Below are positions 12,092 through 24,100 of a stretch of DNA of 64,000 bases, piece by piece. A program made the position numbers and the translations under genes. The DNA lies in NCBI GenBank assembly GCA_027924585.1, contig BSBM01000372.1:6865001-6929000 (forward strand). Reading direction: 5' to 3'. Below the pieces are notes generated by a model. It worked only from the letters and a program-made list of their open reading frames with translations. It made no database searches and had not been told where the DNA came from. The DNA comes from Larix kaempferi (lineage: Eukaryota; Streptophyta; Pinopsida; Pinales; Pinaceae). Numbering within the stretch: position 1 is the stretch's first letter; every line of letters starts with the position of its first letter.

Positions 12092-15000
12092 TTCTTCATC
12101 CTAGATCCTGGGAACTTCAATATCTTCAATAAATAAATTTGTTGCTGAACAAATGTTGTAGTTCTTCTTTTGTAGGAGATGGCATACGATCTTTCCTACA
12201 CAACAAGTTAAATTGCATGATTAGAAAACATCTCATAGTTTTCAGAACAAATTCTTACACATAAATAAATATGTCATACAGTCATGCAATTATCTTAGCC
12301 AATGCTTCAATACAACATTTATCCATATCCCGTAACTTTCTAGATGCCTTCCAATCTCTACCAGAACATTGTTAAGAGTGTGCACAACTCCCAACATGTC
12401 AGCAAAGAGGTTTCATTCTAGATAAGTAGCAATGGAATGTTGTACAGTGCCATAGGCTACTTACCCATGCATATTAGTAGTATACTGTTCATTAATGTAA
12501 TTATTCTAATATGCACAATACATATCCTAAGTCTAAGACCATGAGCATATACATCATTGAACAATTTTATTTAAACAAACAAATATGTAAGAAATGATAA
12601 TTAAAATACTTATCTTTGTTTGTTCGTTGGGTGGACTCCCTCTGAGTCTTCGCTTCCTTGCAGGAGCTGCTGGAGTCCTAATCTGAAGTAGCTTCTTCTA
12701 CACCTTTCTGTTGTGGAATGTAGAGAGATGGACAACTCCCTCTGAATATCTGCATCCTTGCATAAACCACTAGAGTGTACTCCCTCTTGATCTTTGCTTC
12801 CTGGATTACCTGTTCTTGAACTCATATTCATCCTTGGTCCCTATGCATGCTTATTAGTATCATGAATGTGTTATCCTTGTGATCTCATATAAAATCATAC
12901 ATTCATTAGTATACTATTAAAACACAATAATCTCAAGCATGTATAGTCATGATCATTTCAAACAGAAATAATAAGCATTAGCATTCAAGGTTTATGTAGG
13001 ATTCTTATGGTTAGTCAAATCATAAGAAACATAACATGTCTAAACCTGTAATTACTCAAACCTATGACTCTTCAGATTAGTTGAATCATCAATCAAGATA
13101 AGAGATATAAAATGCATAAAACCTGTGATTATTCAAACCTATACCATCATGATTCTTCTGGTTAGTCATATCATCAATTATGGTAAGAAACATAATATGC
13201 ATACAATCATGATTATTCAAACCTATGACTTCATGAATAATCATTATCAACAACAGTATAAGATCCTAACACAAGGTAGGATTCTATCTTGATATAAGAA
13301 AAACATACCTGGATTAGCATGCTAGCTATTTATGTCTAACATACTCACATGATGTCTTCTTGTTCTTCTTCAATGACTTGTGCTAGTAACCTGTATATCT
13401 CATAGGTTAACTATTACAAAACCAAGTTATACATACCTCGTAAATGGATCTTCTATGAGATCCATGACAATTGATGAATCTTTGTCCTCATGTTATCATG
13501 ATCATATGTTCTTGGAGCAGAACATGATTTGTCTTTCTTGGTGTACCTTTCATGTTAGTAGACAACATAAACCTCATACAACACCATAATGCATTAGTAC
13601 AATCATAAGTGTCAACACCCTAACCAATGAATATCTTCTATCATGCATTCATAATTTTGTTAAGGTGATACGACAAATCTAAAATCAAAATTGTACTAAC
13701 CGTAATAACATGAAGACAAACATACCATAAACTTAATCATGGAAAAATATCGAAACATACCTCAATGAGTCATACCTGTCGAGATCGCTTGTAATATTCT
13801 TATGTAAGGCCTTAGCCTCATCTCCCTCTGAGACAGGAACTTCTTCACTCATGCAGATGATCAATCCATCTTCTTCTAGGATTAACCCAATCCACTTGAT
13901 TTGCAAGAACTGGACCTGGAGCTGGATATGGGTTTGTCAGAGAAACCCCAAAAATTCAAACTTTGAATTTCAAACTTCCGAAAGGATATAAATATGCGGC
14001 TTGATGAGCTGATCAAACTGGTATATTCAGAATTTGAAAACTGCAAAGTTTCACTCCTCAATTTTGCCTTTGAAACTTTCGGATTCACTGGACGTGACCC
14101 TGAACTGGGGTTTGATGAAGCCCACTCTTCTGCCCAATCAAAAAGTTTGAACCAAAGCTCCAAGCTTCTATTTTTCTGAGGAGCTTCCAGCCGTGGTCAC
14201 AGATTTCAAAAATTCCCATTTTTACAGAAGCCCTAATTTTCAACTTTTCTGATCAAGGTCCCGAACTAGGGTCTAATCAAGCCCGGCCTTCTGTCCAACC
14301 AAAAATTCTGATCTTGGTCTCTAAATTTCTATTTTGATGAGTAGCATCCAGCCGTGGTCTCCGATTACAAAAATTCCAACTTTCTACGAAGCCCTAAATT
14401 CCGGAAGCCATGAATGAAGGTACTCAAAAATAATTCTGTTTTGACAGAAATATGTACCTGATTGTTTCTAGTGTAACTCCGAAATTTTTGATCCACAGGG
14501 TCTGAAAAAGTTTCCTGAGATAGCCTGACCTGTTATCTTTCCATCTTGACAGGTCTGACCTCAATTGGATTCTCTGAGAGAGAGTTATGCGAAATGTCGT
14601 AACGTGACCTGTTTTGGGATAAAACAGGAGAGCGAACTTGTACGGTGTGCCACGTGTCACTGTTTTAACTTCGGCCTCTAAAAACGTTTCCTGAGATAGC
14701 TCGTCCAGTTACCTTTCCATCCTGATAGGTATGATCTCAATTGGAATCTCTGAGAGAGAGTTATTCCAAATGTCGCAACATGACCTGTTTATGGGATAAT
14801 ACAGGAGAGCGCACTTGTATGGAGTGCCACGTGTCACTGGTTCAACTTCGGCCTCTGAAAACGTTTTCTGAGATAGTACAGTCTGGGTACTACCTGTCAC
14901 TTTTCACGAAATTTCATTTGGAGCTTCCTAGCCCAAGTTATGACCTTTTTCCCAAGGTCACCTGATTTTGACTCAGATCTGGGAGAGGCAGAAACCCTGT

Positions 15001-15226
15001 ATTGTACATATCATAAATCACAAAGTACAACGAATTAGAGGTTGTCCTTTGGACACAAGGTACCTGGAGATCTTATCTTCGTCCTGTAACAATTTCAGAT
15101 CCGAAAACTTCACCAAAACGGATTTATAGCGAAAGTGCTACGATGACTGGTTTTTGCTATATCAAGCCCTAGCATCATAAGTGCAACAAGTGTCATACAT
15201 GCCATATCATGCCTTCTTTCAGGCTA
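12092..15226 (-). other. Non-coding leader of A1 between RT and primer site
   Basis: About 3.1 kb with no gag, protease or integrase in any frame. It is homologous in blocks to 58701-61402 of element E, for example the words CAGCAAAGAGGTTTCATTCT (12398; 59215) and TTTCCTACA. Conservation of a non-coding leader in two separate insertions suggests cis-acting functions such as packaging or promoter support, which is inference. It could also be captured host sequence; no host gene is recognised. Confidence 0.75.
14498..14870. repeat. Two-copy ~177-bp direct repeat with G-box in A1 leader
   Basis: Two tandem copies, each running from the word TTTCCTGAGATAG through TCTGAGAGAGAGTTAT to GCCACGTGTCACTG. 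Each contains the palindromic G-box CACGTG (14651-14656 and 14828-14833). The same two-copy arrangement exists in element E at about 60660-61035, so the duplication predates the split of the two families. Function as an enhancer is inferred only from the G-box. Confidence 0.85.
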
Positions 15227-15238
15227 GCTCTGATACCA
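15227..15238 (-). other. Primer binding site of A1 (initiator tRNA-Met)
   Basis: Minus strand reads TGGTATCAGAGC immediately next to the 5' LTR, the usual plant tRNA-iMet primer site. Confidence 0.93.
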
Positions 15239-15886
15239 TGTTAAATTTTCTGAATTTACTTCAATATGATCTAGGATCTTAACTGAGAGAACAACATGTA
15301 CAGCATATCTACAGCATATCAATCATGGAGACAATAATGCAAGCACACAAGAGACACAAAGATTTACTTGGGGAAAACCATAAAGGTGAAAAATCCCAAT
15401 AACTTCCTCAGAGATAGATAGAGCAATGATACAACCAACCAAGAGATATAGCCATAACCTAGCAGCAGATCCTCCTCCTCCATAAGTGCGCCACTCCTCC
15501 TTGAGTGCATGTGTGAAGTGAGTGAGTAAATAGAGTGCCTCCCGCACTCTATTTATACTTGACTTGACTTGCCTTTTTACCTAACTCATGTAGGCTCGAA
15601 CTTAACCACATAACATAATGCTGAGTGGGCCGACCCCCAATAGGGTGGTCTAATAACCCTTTGACCCACATGGCCGACCCCCAATAGGGTGGTCTAATAA
15701 CCCTTTGACCCACATGACTTATACAGGGCCGACCCTAAACAAGGCGGTCTAATAACCCATCAAGTATAAGTTACGACACTTACAATATAAATGACGACAC
15801 TTCCGTATAGAGGAATAATAACATCTCTATAGGAATACAATATACCTATATGTGAAATACATTCCGAAGTTACATATACATCAACA
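15239..15886 (-). repeat. 5' LTR of Copia A1
   Basis: 648 bp, starting TGTTAAAT and ending ATCAACA in plus reading, directly followed by the GGGGC duplication. Minus-strand TATA box (TATAAATAG) at 15549-15557, placing the start of transcription within the LTR. Only two 44-bp minisatellite units are present. Confidence 0.94.
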
Positions 15887-16287
15887 GGGGCTGCCTGCCC
15901 AATTCGAATTGCCTTATGTAGGATTCCTAGGCCTTTTAGTGGCTAACTGGTCATTAATGAGCTGCCTACTCTCTTCCACCCACCTGGGGGATAATGCCAC
16001 AAATTTAGGGGTAGTTGTCCTATAACCAACATCTAGTGGTGGAGTGCAAATGCTACCATCTGTCCCATACCTTCTAACAAATTCCATTCCTCCTAGTGGG
16101 TCAGTGAAAACTCATTTAATAGTTCCCTTGGGTGTTTGTCTTCTATTTTAATTTATTAAATAATAGTAATCAGTAATTACATTCATCCTTGACCAAAATT
16201 GGTCATAATTACAAAACTTTGTAATTATAATTTAACATAAAGTATTTTGCAAATAAAATAATATTCTCAAAATTTGGGTAGGTGACA

Positions 16288-16302
16288 TACACCCCCCCTT
16301 AA
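16288..16302 (-). other. Polypurine tract of element A
   Basis: Minus strand reads TTAAGGGGGGGTGTA adjoining the inner end of the 3' LTR, the site priming plus-strand DNA synthesis. Confidence 0.88.
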
Positions 16303-16327
16303 GTCTCAACATCGTCCTCGATTTTGC

Positions 16328-16999
16328 TTAATCACTCTCTGAGTGTTCCTGAAACATAGTTGGGTATCCTGCCCACATACTACTCTCCAACTCCCAGGTT
16401 TCCTCTTCTGGGATAAGGTGCTTCCATTGCACCTTTCCCTGCCCAGTGGTGCGATTCCAGAGTAGAGTTTCCCTCCTTTCGAGGATACAGTCTGGTTCCA
16501 CCTGAAAATCCTTGTCTTGTCCCACCTGTACATCATTCCAATTTACAACATGAGTAGCATTGTGTACATACTTCTTTAAAAATGATATATAAAAACATTA
16601 TGTATCTTTAAATTTGGTGGCAAAGCCAGTTGGTATGCCACTGGTCCAACCCTGGACAATATTTCGAAAGGACCACAATACTTGGGTGCCAACTTGGCAC
16701 AGCTTTCCAATTTCAATGAACTCTTTTTTCGGTCTTACCTTGAGGAAAACATGTTCACCAACCTGGAACTCTTTATGAGTCCTTTTAAGATCTGCTTGAC
16801 TCTTCTTCCTATCGTGGGCAGCTTTAAGATTTCTTTGTACCTGTTTTACAATTAGTTCTAATTCCTACAACAATTCAGGTCCTAAAATAACTCTATTTAC
16901 TGGATCATTCCAAGAAACAGGTGTATCACATTTCCTACCATAAATAATTTCAAAAGGGCTAAGTCTGGCTGATGCATGATAATGGTTATTATATGCAAA
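16328..16999 (-). pseudogene. Integrase C-terminus and chromodomain of element A
   Basis: From 16999 downward the frame continues the integrase core as FAYNNHYHASARLSPFEIIY, then a GPY-type module ([20 protein letters not shown]). It ends in a chromodomain at 16525-16328 with ILERRETLLWNRTTGQGKVQ followed by WKHLIPEEETWELESSMWAG. Chromodomains at the integrase C-terminus define chromoviruses and are thought to steer integration to heterochromatin. This copy has stops at about 17000 and 16895 and at least one frameshift near 16725, so it is dead. Confidence 0.9.
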
Positions 17000-17404
17000 T
17001 TATGTTAAATGCAAGTAGTCTTCCCACTTACGAGGCTGATCCTTAACATACATTCTCAACAAGTCTTCCAATACCTGATTCACTCTTTCTGTTTGTCCAT
17101 CCATTTGTGGCTGAAATGTTGTGCTGAAGTTTAAGGTTGTATTCAACCCTTTAAACAAAGACCTCCAAAAGTTTCCAGTAAACTTAGAGTCACGATCTGA
17201 AATGATCACTTTCGGTATACCATGTAATTGAAAAATCTGCTTCATGAAGATTTCTGCAATGTCTGGAGCCTTATGAGTAGTCTTCACAGGTATAAAGTGT
17301 GTTGCCTTGCTGAGTTTATCCACTACCACCATGATAGAGTCATTTTGTTTCTGATTTTTGGGTAGTCCAGTAATAAAGTCTATACTTATCACTTCCCATT
17401 TCTA
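17000..17404 (-). pseudogene. Integrase catalytic core of element A
   Basis: Ty3-type integrase core with the D,D-35-E residues in ISIDFITGLP, VIISDRDSKF and DGQTERVNQVLEDLLRMYV. It joins the upstream frame without frameshift; the only break is a TAG (17402-17404) in the linker PIPS*KWEVISIDF, where related elements have tryptophan or another sense codon. The stop at 17000 ends the intact stretch. Confidence 0.95.
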
Positions 17405-19003
17405 GCTAGGTATAGGCAATGGCTGCAATAGTCCAGCCGGATGTTGATGTTCAATCTTCACTTTTTGACAGTCCAAACACTTGGCTATGTACTCTGCTAC
17501 TTCATCTTTCATTCTGGGCCAATAGTACTCTTTCTGTAGCATAGTGATGGTTTTCTGATAACCTGGATGACCAGAGTAATGGCTTTTGTGCATCTCATTT
17601 AAAATCAGAATTTTTACTTCTAGTATGTTGGGTACATACAATCTGTTTTTGTATAATAACAGTCCATTTTCCTTCAAACTGTAATCTGCCATAGAATTTT
17701 CAGAATTGTTATTTGTTGTCTTTTCTTGTAATTTTCTGTATTCTTCACCCATTTCACTCCTTTCAAGGATTTGATTTTCTAAATCTGTTGAGTAAGTATT
17801 GATGGCTGAAATAAAATTCAGTTTTGCTTTATGACTTAATGCATCAGCAACCTTGTTCTCTTTCCCTTTAATATGTTGAATTTCAAAATCATATTCACTT
17901 ATAAAATTTAACCATCTAGCTTTTCTAGCGTTCAGATTTGTCTGATCTAATAAATATTTCAGACCCATGTTATCTGTTAACAAGGTAAGTTTTCTGCCAA
18001 TAAGGTGATGACGCCGCATTTTTAAAGCGTGAATTACTGCTAATAACTCTAAATCATAAGTAGAGTAGTTCTTCTCATTTATTTTCATCTTTCTAGATTC
18101 GTATGCAACATCGTGTCCCTCTTGTGTTAGGACTCCATTGAGTCCATCATTACATGCATCGGTACATAATATAAAATCCTTGTTAGGATCTGCTATCCTC
18201 AGAATATGTGCTGTAGTAAGTAATTCCTTTAGCTTCTTAAAATTGTCTGAACATTTCTGATCCCACATAAATTTCTTCCCTTTCTTTTGTAAGGAGGTTA
18301 TGGGGTTTGCAATCTTTAAAAAACCCTCTATAAATTTTCTGTAATATCGAGTAATACCCATGAATGATCTTACATACGACACATCCTTAGGAACCGACCA
18401 ATCATTAATGGGTTTTATCTTATCGAGGTCAATCGAGATTCCTTCCTTAGAAATTATGTGTCCTAAATACTGAATTTTTTCTTTGTGAAAGTCACACTTA
18501 CTAAACTTAGCGTATAGTTGATGATCTCTCAGAAATTGTAAGATAATACGTAGATGTTCGTCATGCTCTTCTTTTCTTTTAGAATACACTAAAATGTCGT
18601 CTATGAACACAATAGCAAACTTATCTAAGTATTTGTGTAGAATATTGTTCATCAAACACATAAATACAGCCGGAGCATTAGTCAAGCCAAATGGCATGAC
18701 TACGAACTCATAATGTCCATATCGAGTTCTAAAGGCTGTTTTGAAAATATCCTCATCCTTCACATGCACTTGATGATATCCTGACCTTAAATCAATCTTT
18801 GAAAATATCGTTGCTCCACTTAGCTAATCAAATAGATCATCAATGCGGGGCAATGGATATGGATTCTTGATTGCCATCTTATTCAACTGGCTATAATCTA
18901 TGCACAGTCTTAGGGTACCATCTTTCTTCTTAACAAATATAATAGGTGCTCCCCAAGGAGACACGTTGGGTCTTATATAGTTTTTATCAATCAGTTCCTT
19001 CAA
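17402..19003 (-). pseudogene. Reverse transcriptase, RNase H and integrase zinc finger of element A
   Basis: The 455-codon open part (18769-17402) holds RT from [20 protein letters not shown] through the catalytic FIDDILVYS. RNase H follows ([17 protein letters not shown], then [11 protein letters not shown] and [11 protein letters not shown]). The integrase HHCC finger comes last ([12 protein letters not shown] ... CLDCQK). Upstream, 19003-18770 is the RT N-terminal part in the same frame ([33 protein letters not shown]) but with a TAG near 18822. These activities would copy the element RNA into DNA and prepare it for integration. Nonsense changes rather than frameshifts break it. Confidence 0.95.
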
Positions 19004-19738
19004 CTATGATTTCAACTCATTTAATTCCAGTATATTCATCCTATATGGAGCTTTAGAATTTGGTACCGCTCCTGGTATTAACTCGATGGTAAAATCTAGA
19101 TCTCTTTTAGGAGGTAATCCTAGATTCTTTTCAGGAAAAACATCTTTGAAATCCTTTAGGATAGGCATGTCTTTTAGTTTCAGTTTGTCCTCTTTACAAA
19201 TAAACTCATCATTTCCTACATTTATTGCAAACAATTGACATCCTTTTCTAACTGCCCTCTTTACTTGCATGGCTGAAATCTGTCTAAGGGATGTCTTTCT
19301 TGGAATACCATTTACTTCTACAGTTTCTCCTTCATCATTTAAACATGTAAAACATTTCTCATAACAATTCAGAATGACATGATGGGCTTCTAACCAGTCC
19401 ATTTCGATTATAATATCATAGGATCTTAAAGGTAAAACGTTCAACTTGGTTTGTGTATTTAACTGATTCACGGATAAAGCACAACTTTCAATAAAATCAG
19501 ATACTTTTCTTTTCGTTCTTGTTTCTAGTCTAACTAGCTAAGATTTACTGAATTTTTCTGTTTTCAATTTAAAACTTTTTACAATATCTGGTGATATATA
19601 ACTTAAGCTATCACCTGGATCAATCAAAATAGTAACAAGATGATTTTGTAGCATACCTTCAATCTCTACCATAGAGACTTGATGATCTGCTTGTCTGTTG
19701 TTGAGTGCTGCATTAATTCTGGGCATCTCTCTTGCCAA
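19004..19738 (-). pseudogene. Protease and RT linker of element A
   Basis: 19738-19538 carries the retropepsin active-site segment LIDPGDSLSYISPDIV; DPG replaces the usual D-S/T-G triad, a variant seen in some plant gypsy elements. 19471-19004 continues in the same frame with YDIIIEMDWLEAHH, typical of the protease C-terminus, and FKDVFPEKNLGLPPKRDLDF, typical of the lead-in to RT. Stops at 19538 and 19004 break the frame. Confidence 0.88.
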
Positions 19739-19804
19739 GTCTCCAACAACAGGTTCAGTCTGTATGGAATGAATGTTGTTAGCTGTCCGCTTCCTCTTGG
19801 GGCA

Positions 19805-21019
19805 TTATGATGCATAATGAGGACCTTGACACTCAAAACATTTGATACGTGCCTTTTGATCATTAGTTCTGGTAGCATTGGGAGTGTTTCTAGGAGCTGT
19901 AAAATTCTGCTGTTGACTGTTTTTGGGATTGTTTCCTTGAAAATTTTGATTCTGAAAATTTTTCTTTTGGAAACCAGAATTTCCACTAAACTTGAAATTT
20001 TTCTTTCTCACCTCAAAATTGTTGGGTTTATGACTTTTCTAGTTTGATATTCCTTCTCTTTTCCTATTAGTGTCATAATAGAAAGTTGCTTTCCTCATGG
20101 CCTCTTCTAAGGTATTTGGATTGTCATACTCAATTCTATCCTTGATGTTGAAAGGTAGACAACTTAGGTATCTTTGAATATTTGGTTTTTCTTCTACGAG
20201 ATATGGCACATACCTCAGTAAATTTAGAAATTTACTGTTCATCTCTTTCATTTTCATGCTTCCCAGCTTTAAGTCATAGAACTCCTTTGATTTTTCTTCA
20301 TAGTATTGTTCCGATAAGAACTTTTTCTTGAAGTATCTTTTAAAAGTGCTCCAATTTACATCCTTGTCTTTGATGCCCTTCACTCTTTTGATGTCCTGTC
20401 ACCAAATATCTGCCTTCCCAATCAAGTTGTAGATTTCCATCTTTGCCTTCAATGATTCAAAATAATCATAAATTTGGAAGTACTTCTTCATGTCGGACAA
20501 CCATGCTTCTGCTGTCTCTCATTTTTTAGTTTCACCATTGAAGTTTGGGGGTTTGATTTTCTTGAACTCCCTAGAAATCTGTTCATATTGTTTGTGACCT
20601 TTTCTTTTGGGTTTGTAGTCTCCTTTGCTGCTATCACTTGAATAGTTTCGTTTCTTTTTCCGTTTTTCATGAGCAGCTTTTGATGATGTTGAAATGTTGT
20701 TTGTATCATCAGTTTTCATCTTCTTACGCCTGTCTCGATGAGGTAAATCTTCAATCTTGGAGGTATTTTCAATTTCTCTATCATGTTCGTCTGTTGGGCA
20801 TTGTTCGAACAGTACTTCATTTAGTTCTTTTTGCACCTTCAAAATTTTATCATTGTCTTGTTTTATAGATCTGATTTCTGCCTTTAACTTTTGAAATGCT
20901 CGTAACAATTCTGACAAATTATCATTTAATTCGCCATGGACTTCTTCTTCATAATGTTGTCCCGTGCGATGACTGTTGGGTCTAAATCTGTCTTCTAAAT
21001 GTTCAGCTGATCCTTCCAT
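19805..21019 (-). pseudogene. Gag of element A
   Basis: Starts MEGSAEHLEDRFR at 21019, 143 bp inside the 5' LTR. The N-terminal part is a charged, coiled-coil-like region (LSELLRAFQKLKAEIRSIKQ). The Retrotrans_gag core lies at 20383-20039 (WSTFKRYFKKKFLSEQYYEE, KEMNSKFLNLLRYVP). A CCHC-type knuckle begins KCFECQGPHYA and is cut by a stop at 19805. All pieces from 21019 to 17000 share one reading frame (distances are multiples of three), so gag and pol were a single polyprotein. In-frame stops occur at 20519, about 20399, 20039 and 19805. Confidence 0.92.
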
Positions 21020-21147
21020 ACCTGTAACTTAAAATAATTTCTGTATAACATAAATAGTTTAAATTTTTGAATTAGTAATATTTCTGCTGTAAATAAATTC
21101 TCTACTGCATGTTCTTGGACCTTTTTAGGCCTAGAGTTCGAACGTGA

Positions 21148-21159
21148 GCTCTGATACCA
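21148..21159 (-). other. Primer binding site of element A (initiator tRNA-Met)
   Basis: Minus strand reads TGGTATCAGAGC two bases inside the 5' LTR edge at 21162. Confidence 0.93.
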
Positions 21160-21161
21160 CA

Positions 21162-24100
21162 TGTAACATCCCGAAATTTTCATAAAAATTTAAAATTTTT
21201 ATAATAGCATTAAATGTAACATAAATTGCCATTGCGGAAATAATAAAAGCTTGACAAGACATCCTTGAATTAATAAGTCAATAATACAGGAAACATATTA
21301 ATTACTGAGTTTCATAACTAAAGATATTTGAAATGACAGCGACACGGCATACTTCTTTTAACGTGCTTAAGTCATTAGTTCTGTTTGTTAACAGTCATTC
21401 GAAATTCATGTGTTTATGTTTTCTTGACAATGTGCTGACAGTTTTGTTTTTGGATGGTGATGAAAGGGGTCCTACGAGGTCCTTGAGGCTTACTTAGCTA
21501 TGTTTAGCTAAAGCATTTGTTCCTGTTCCTCTTGCGCAGAATTCAGGTAAGAGAAGCGACAAAACAGTGTTAAGAGTATTTATATTTTACAAATAGCTGT
21601 CAATGTTGGTAGAATTTCTAAGTTCTTCCCTTGCTTCAGGTATGGATCTATGTCTATTCTAGATGTTCTATTTGGCTAAAGAAATACAAAATGCGAAAGT
21701 TAGAATGATTGAAAATCTGAACACATTCATTAGTAGAATTCTCAAATAGGAATTACTTGTGCTTAGAAAACTTCTGGAGTATAAATACTAGGTTACGGGT
21801 GTCAAGTATTATAATGAAACTATTTCTGTTTTGTTGTTTTCAATACCACCATATCAGTTGACTTGAGAATTAACTGACTTATACAATAATTCCAGCTATA
21901 GTACCCTGGTCCAAGTGGATATCATATAAAAGCTCCTAAACTTTCCATCTATAAATATATATAGCACTTAGTGAATCTAACACATCTATTATGATGTTAC
22001 GTACAAAATTCTATTTTGAAAGATCATAATACATATTTTAACCCTTTGTGAATATAATATTAGTACCGTGTAATAAGGTGTGATTTTACAATATATTGTT
22101 TATATCTAACAAATAATACAAGGACCAAGGGATACACCCTAACCAAGTCCTATGTGTATAGTTTTTATGTGAAGTGCGGCCCTCATACTATTATCTATAT
22201 AACCAAACATTTGAATGGCTAAGACTTTAACCATAAAAATGAACTATTCAATGTAACCTAGTTTTTATTCTAAGTATTGAACTAGTATGTTATTGCACTT
22301 AACTACCAGTTCATTGATAAGATGATGAGCTGACAGGTATTAAATTCACGATTGGCAGGTTGACAGTGTCCCGGTCAGGCATTAATTATTTTGTCCAACA
22401 CTATGGTGGAATGTCCTATTGTCCATCCACATCATCCACTTCACGTGAAACCTGGGGAATGATATAGTTAAGAATCCTAACTGTGCATCGTTGAGATACA
22501 ATCCTTCTCTGAGGTGTTTATAATGTTGTTGATTGGCATACTGTATTGGCATTGTCGTGGTTGTAACATTTATTGAAGTGTTAAATGTAGTGGTTGCCCA
22601 CTTTCCAACGTACTCGGTTGGCAACAATCTTCATCGTTGATTTGTGATTCTTGAGATTGTAATGGAAAAACCCTAACTGCATACTACGACCACATTGAAC
22701 CATGTTTCTCAGCATTCATTTTGCAAGGTAATGGTCTTGGGGAGAGGTCGACAGGACGATGAGTTCTAGGGTTTTGATAGTTGGAGCTTCACCGAGCTCG
22801 AACCTGTGACCTGTGTGTATTCAACCTGTAAGTGGAAGTCAGGTTAAGAAGCTAAGCCTCTGTAGTGAAAGTTGCAGTAGGTAATATGTTGATAGGTTGA
22901 GTCTGTAGCTGGTTTTACTGCATGAGTTTGTGAGATGTTTGTCCAAGCTCTTTGTTGAAGTGATGGCACCGGTTTCGACTCTCAGAACTTGGTAAACTTA
23001 TTGTTTTCTCAAAACTGGATCTTTCTCTTCCAAGCTGGATGGTGGTTTTGTTGGCCTCGTTTGCAGGAGATTCTTCCCAACGCAAAGGTAAAGTATTCTT
23101 CTACTCATTATTGTTAATTTAAAATCCTTCATAATTATATCCAGTAACTTCTTTAACCATTCACGGTTTTTGTGACAGGTTTTCCTTCGTCGGAGGACCA
23201 TTCACTTGAGAAAATCGGGGAGCTCTGCATGTCCACTAGTAAGCCTTGGTGGTTTCCTTACCTCATTGGTCATCCTATACAGTTGAGGTCGACGAATGAT
23301 GTTTGATGAAGTTCTAAGTGTTTGGATTTCTGGCACGGTTTTTGTCCGTTGCATTAGAGAAATTTTGAGGTAAAAAAAGGGCCTCAAAACAAAGAAAATG
23401 TACTATAAAATAAAACCAATCACATTCTAGTAGATGACATCATCCCCCTTAGTGAGGTGGCATTGCATGAGTTAAGAATGCTTATTTGTCAAATTTTCTA
23501 TGGTGGATGAAAACACATAGTTAACCAAGGTAGTGGTGTAAGTACTTTTAAGTCATAAAGTAAAGTACTCATAATGATAATCTTTTCATAAAATAATATT
23601 ATTGTCATTTTCAAGTAAAGTACTCATAATGAATGTCTTTTCACACTTTCACATAAAATAATATTATTGTCATTTTCAAGTGAAGTACTCTTAATTCATA
23701 AAGAAAGTCCTTTCACATTTTTTTATAAAATAATATATTATCATTTTTATGTTTTTAATTTTAAATTATATATTCACTCCATTCTATTTAATAACATAAT
23801 GTCAAACTAATAAAGAATAATAATAGATTTAATAAATAATAATAATAATAATAATGCAATGCGGATTATAATAATATTATTGACATTTTACATGTAAATA
23901 AATTCTCAATTAAATTACATTATTAAATTTATGAGAAAAATACTAAATATAAAAAGTCAACATAAAATTAAAAAAAAGCTCTTAAAAATGTTTTTTATTA
24001 TTTAATTTCATTTGCAAGTTCAAGACAAATAAATGTTAACGGACAATACATTTTTTGGAATTTACAATGAATCTTAGTCACATCAATGTAGTCTTATTTT

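Larger units (their letters stand above)
8566..15886 (-). mobile_element. Element A1: defective Ty1/Copia element nested in LTR of A
   Basis: LTRs at 8566-9258 and 15239-15886 start TGTTAAAT and end CATCAACA in plus-strand reading, with TSD GGGGC on both sides. Primer site and polypurine tract abut the LTRs in minus orientation. The only coding remnant is part of reverse transcriptase plus RNase H at 10819-12091. Gag, protease and integrase are absent; the space between primer site and RT (12092-15226) is non-coding. LTRs differ by three substitutions, a 1-bp indel and one 44-bp minisatellite unit, so the insertion is recent. Element E (54466-61952) has the same architecture and related sequence. 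Movement must have relied on proteins from another element (inference). Confidence 0.95.
4623..16287 (-). repeat. 3' LTR of element A, split by Copia element A1
   Basis: Matches 21162-26414 along its whole length once the insertion at 8566-15886 is removed, leaving about 4.34 kb. It starts at 4623 next to the left GGTAT duplication and ends at 16287 beside the polypurine tract. Over the first ~130 bp I count about seven differences from the other LTR, roughly 5%. It contains no reading frame of interest; the small frame at 6379-6663 recurs in the other LTR and is LTR sequence. Interruption by A1 is exact, with GGGGC at 8561-8565 and again at 15887-15891. Confidence 0.95.

Noticed and set aside
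8650-15547. A 74-codon frame present twice (8650-8874 and 15323-15547)
   Set aside because: Both copies lie at the same place in the two LTRs of A1.
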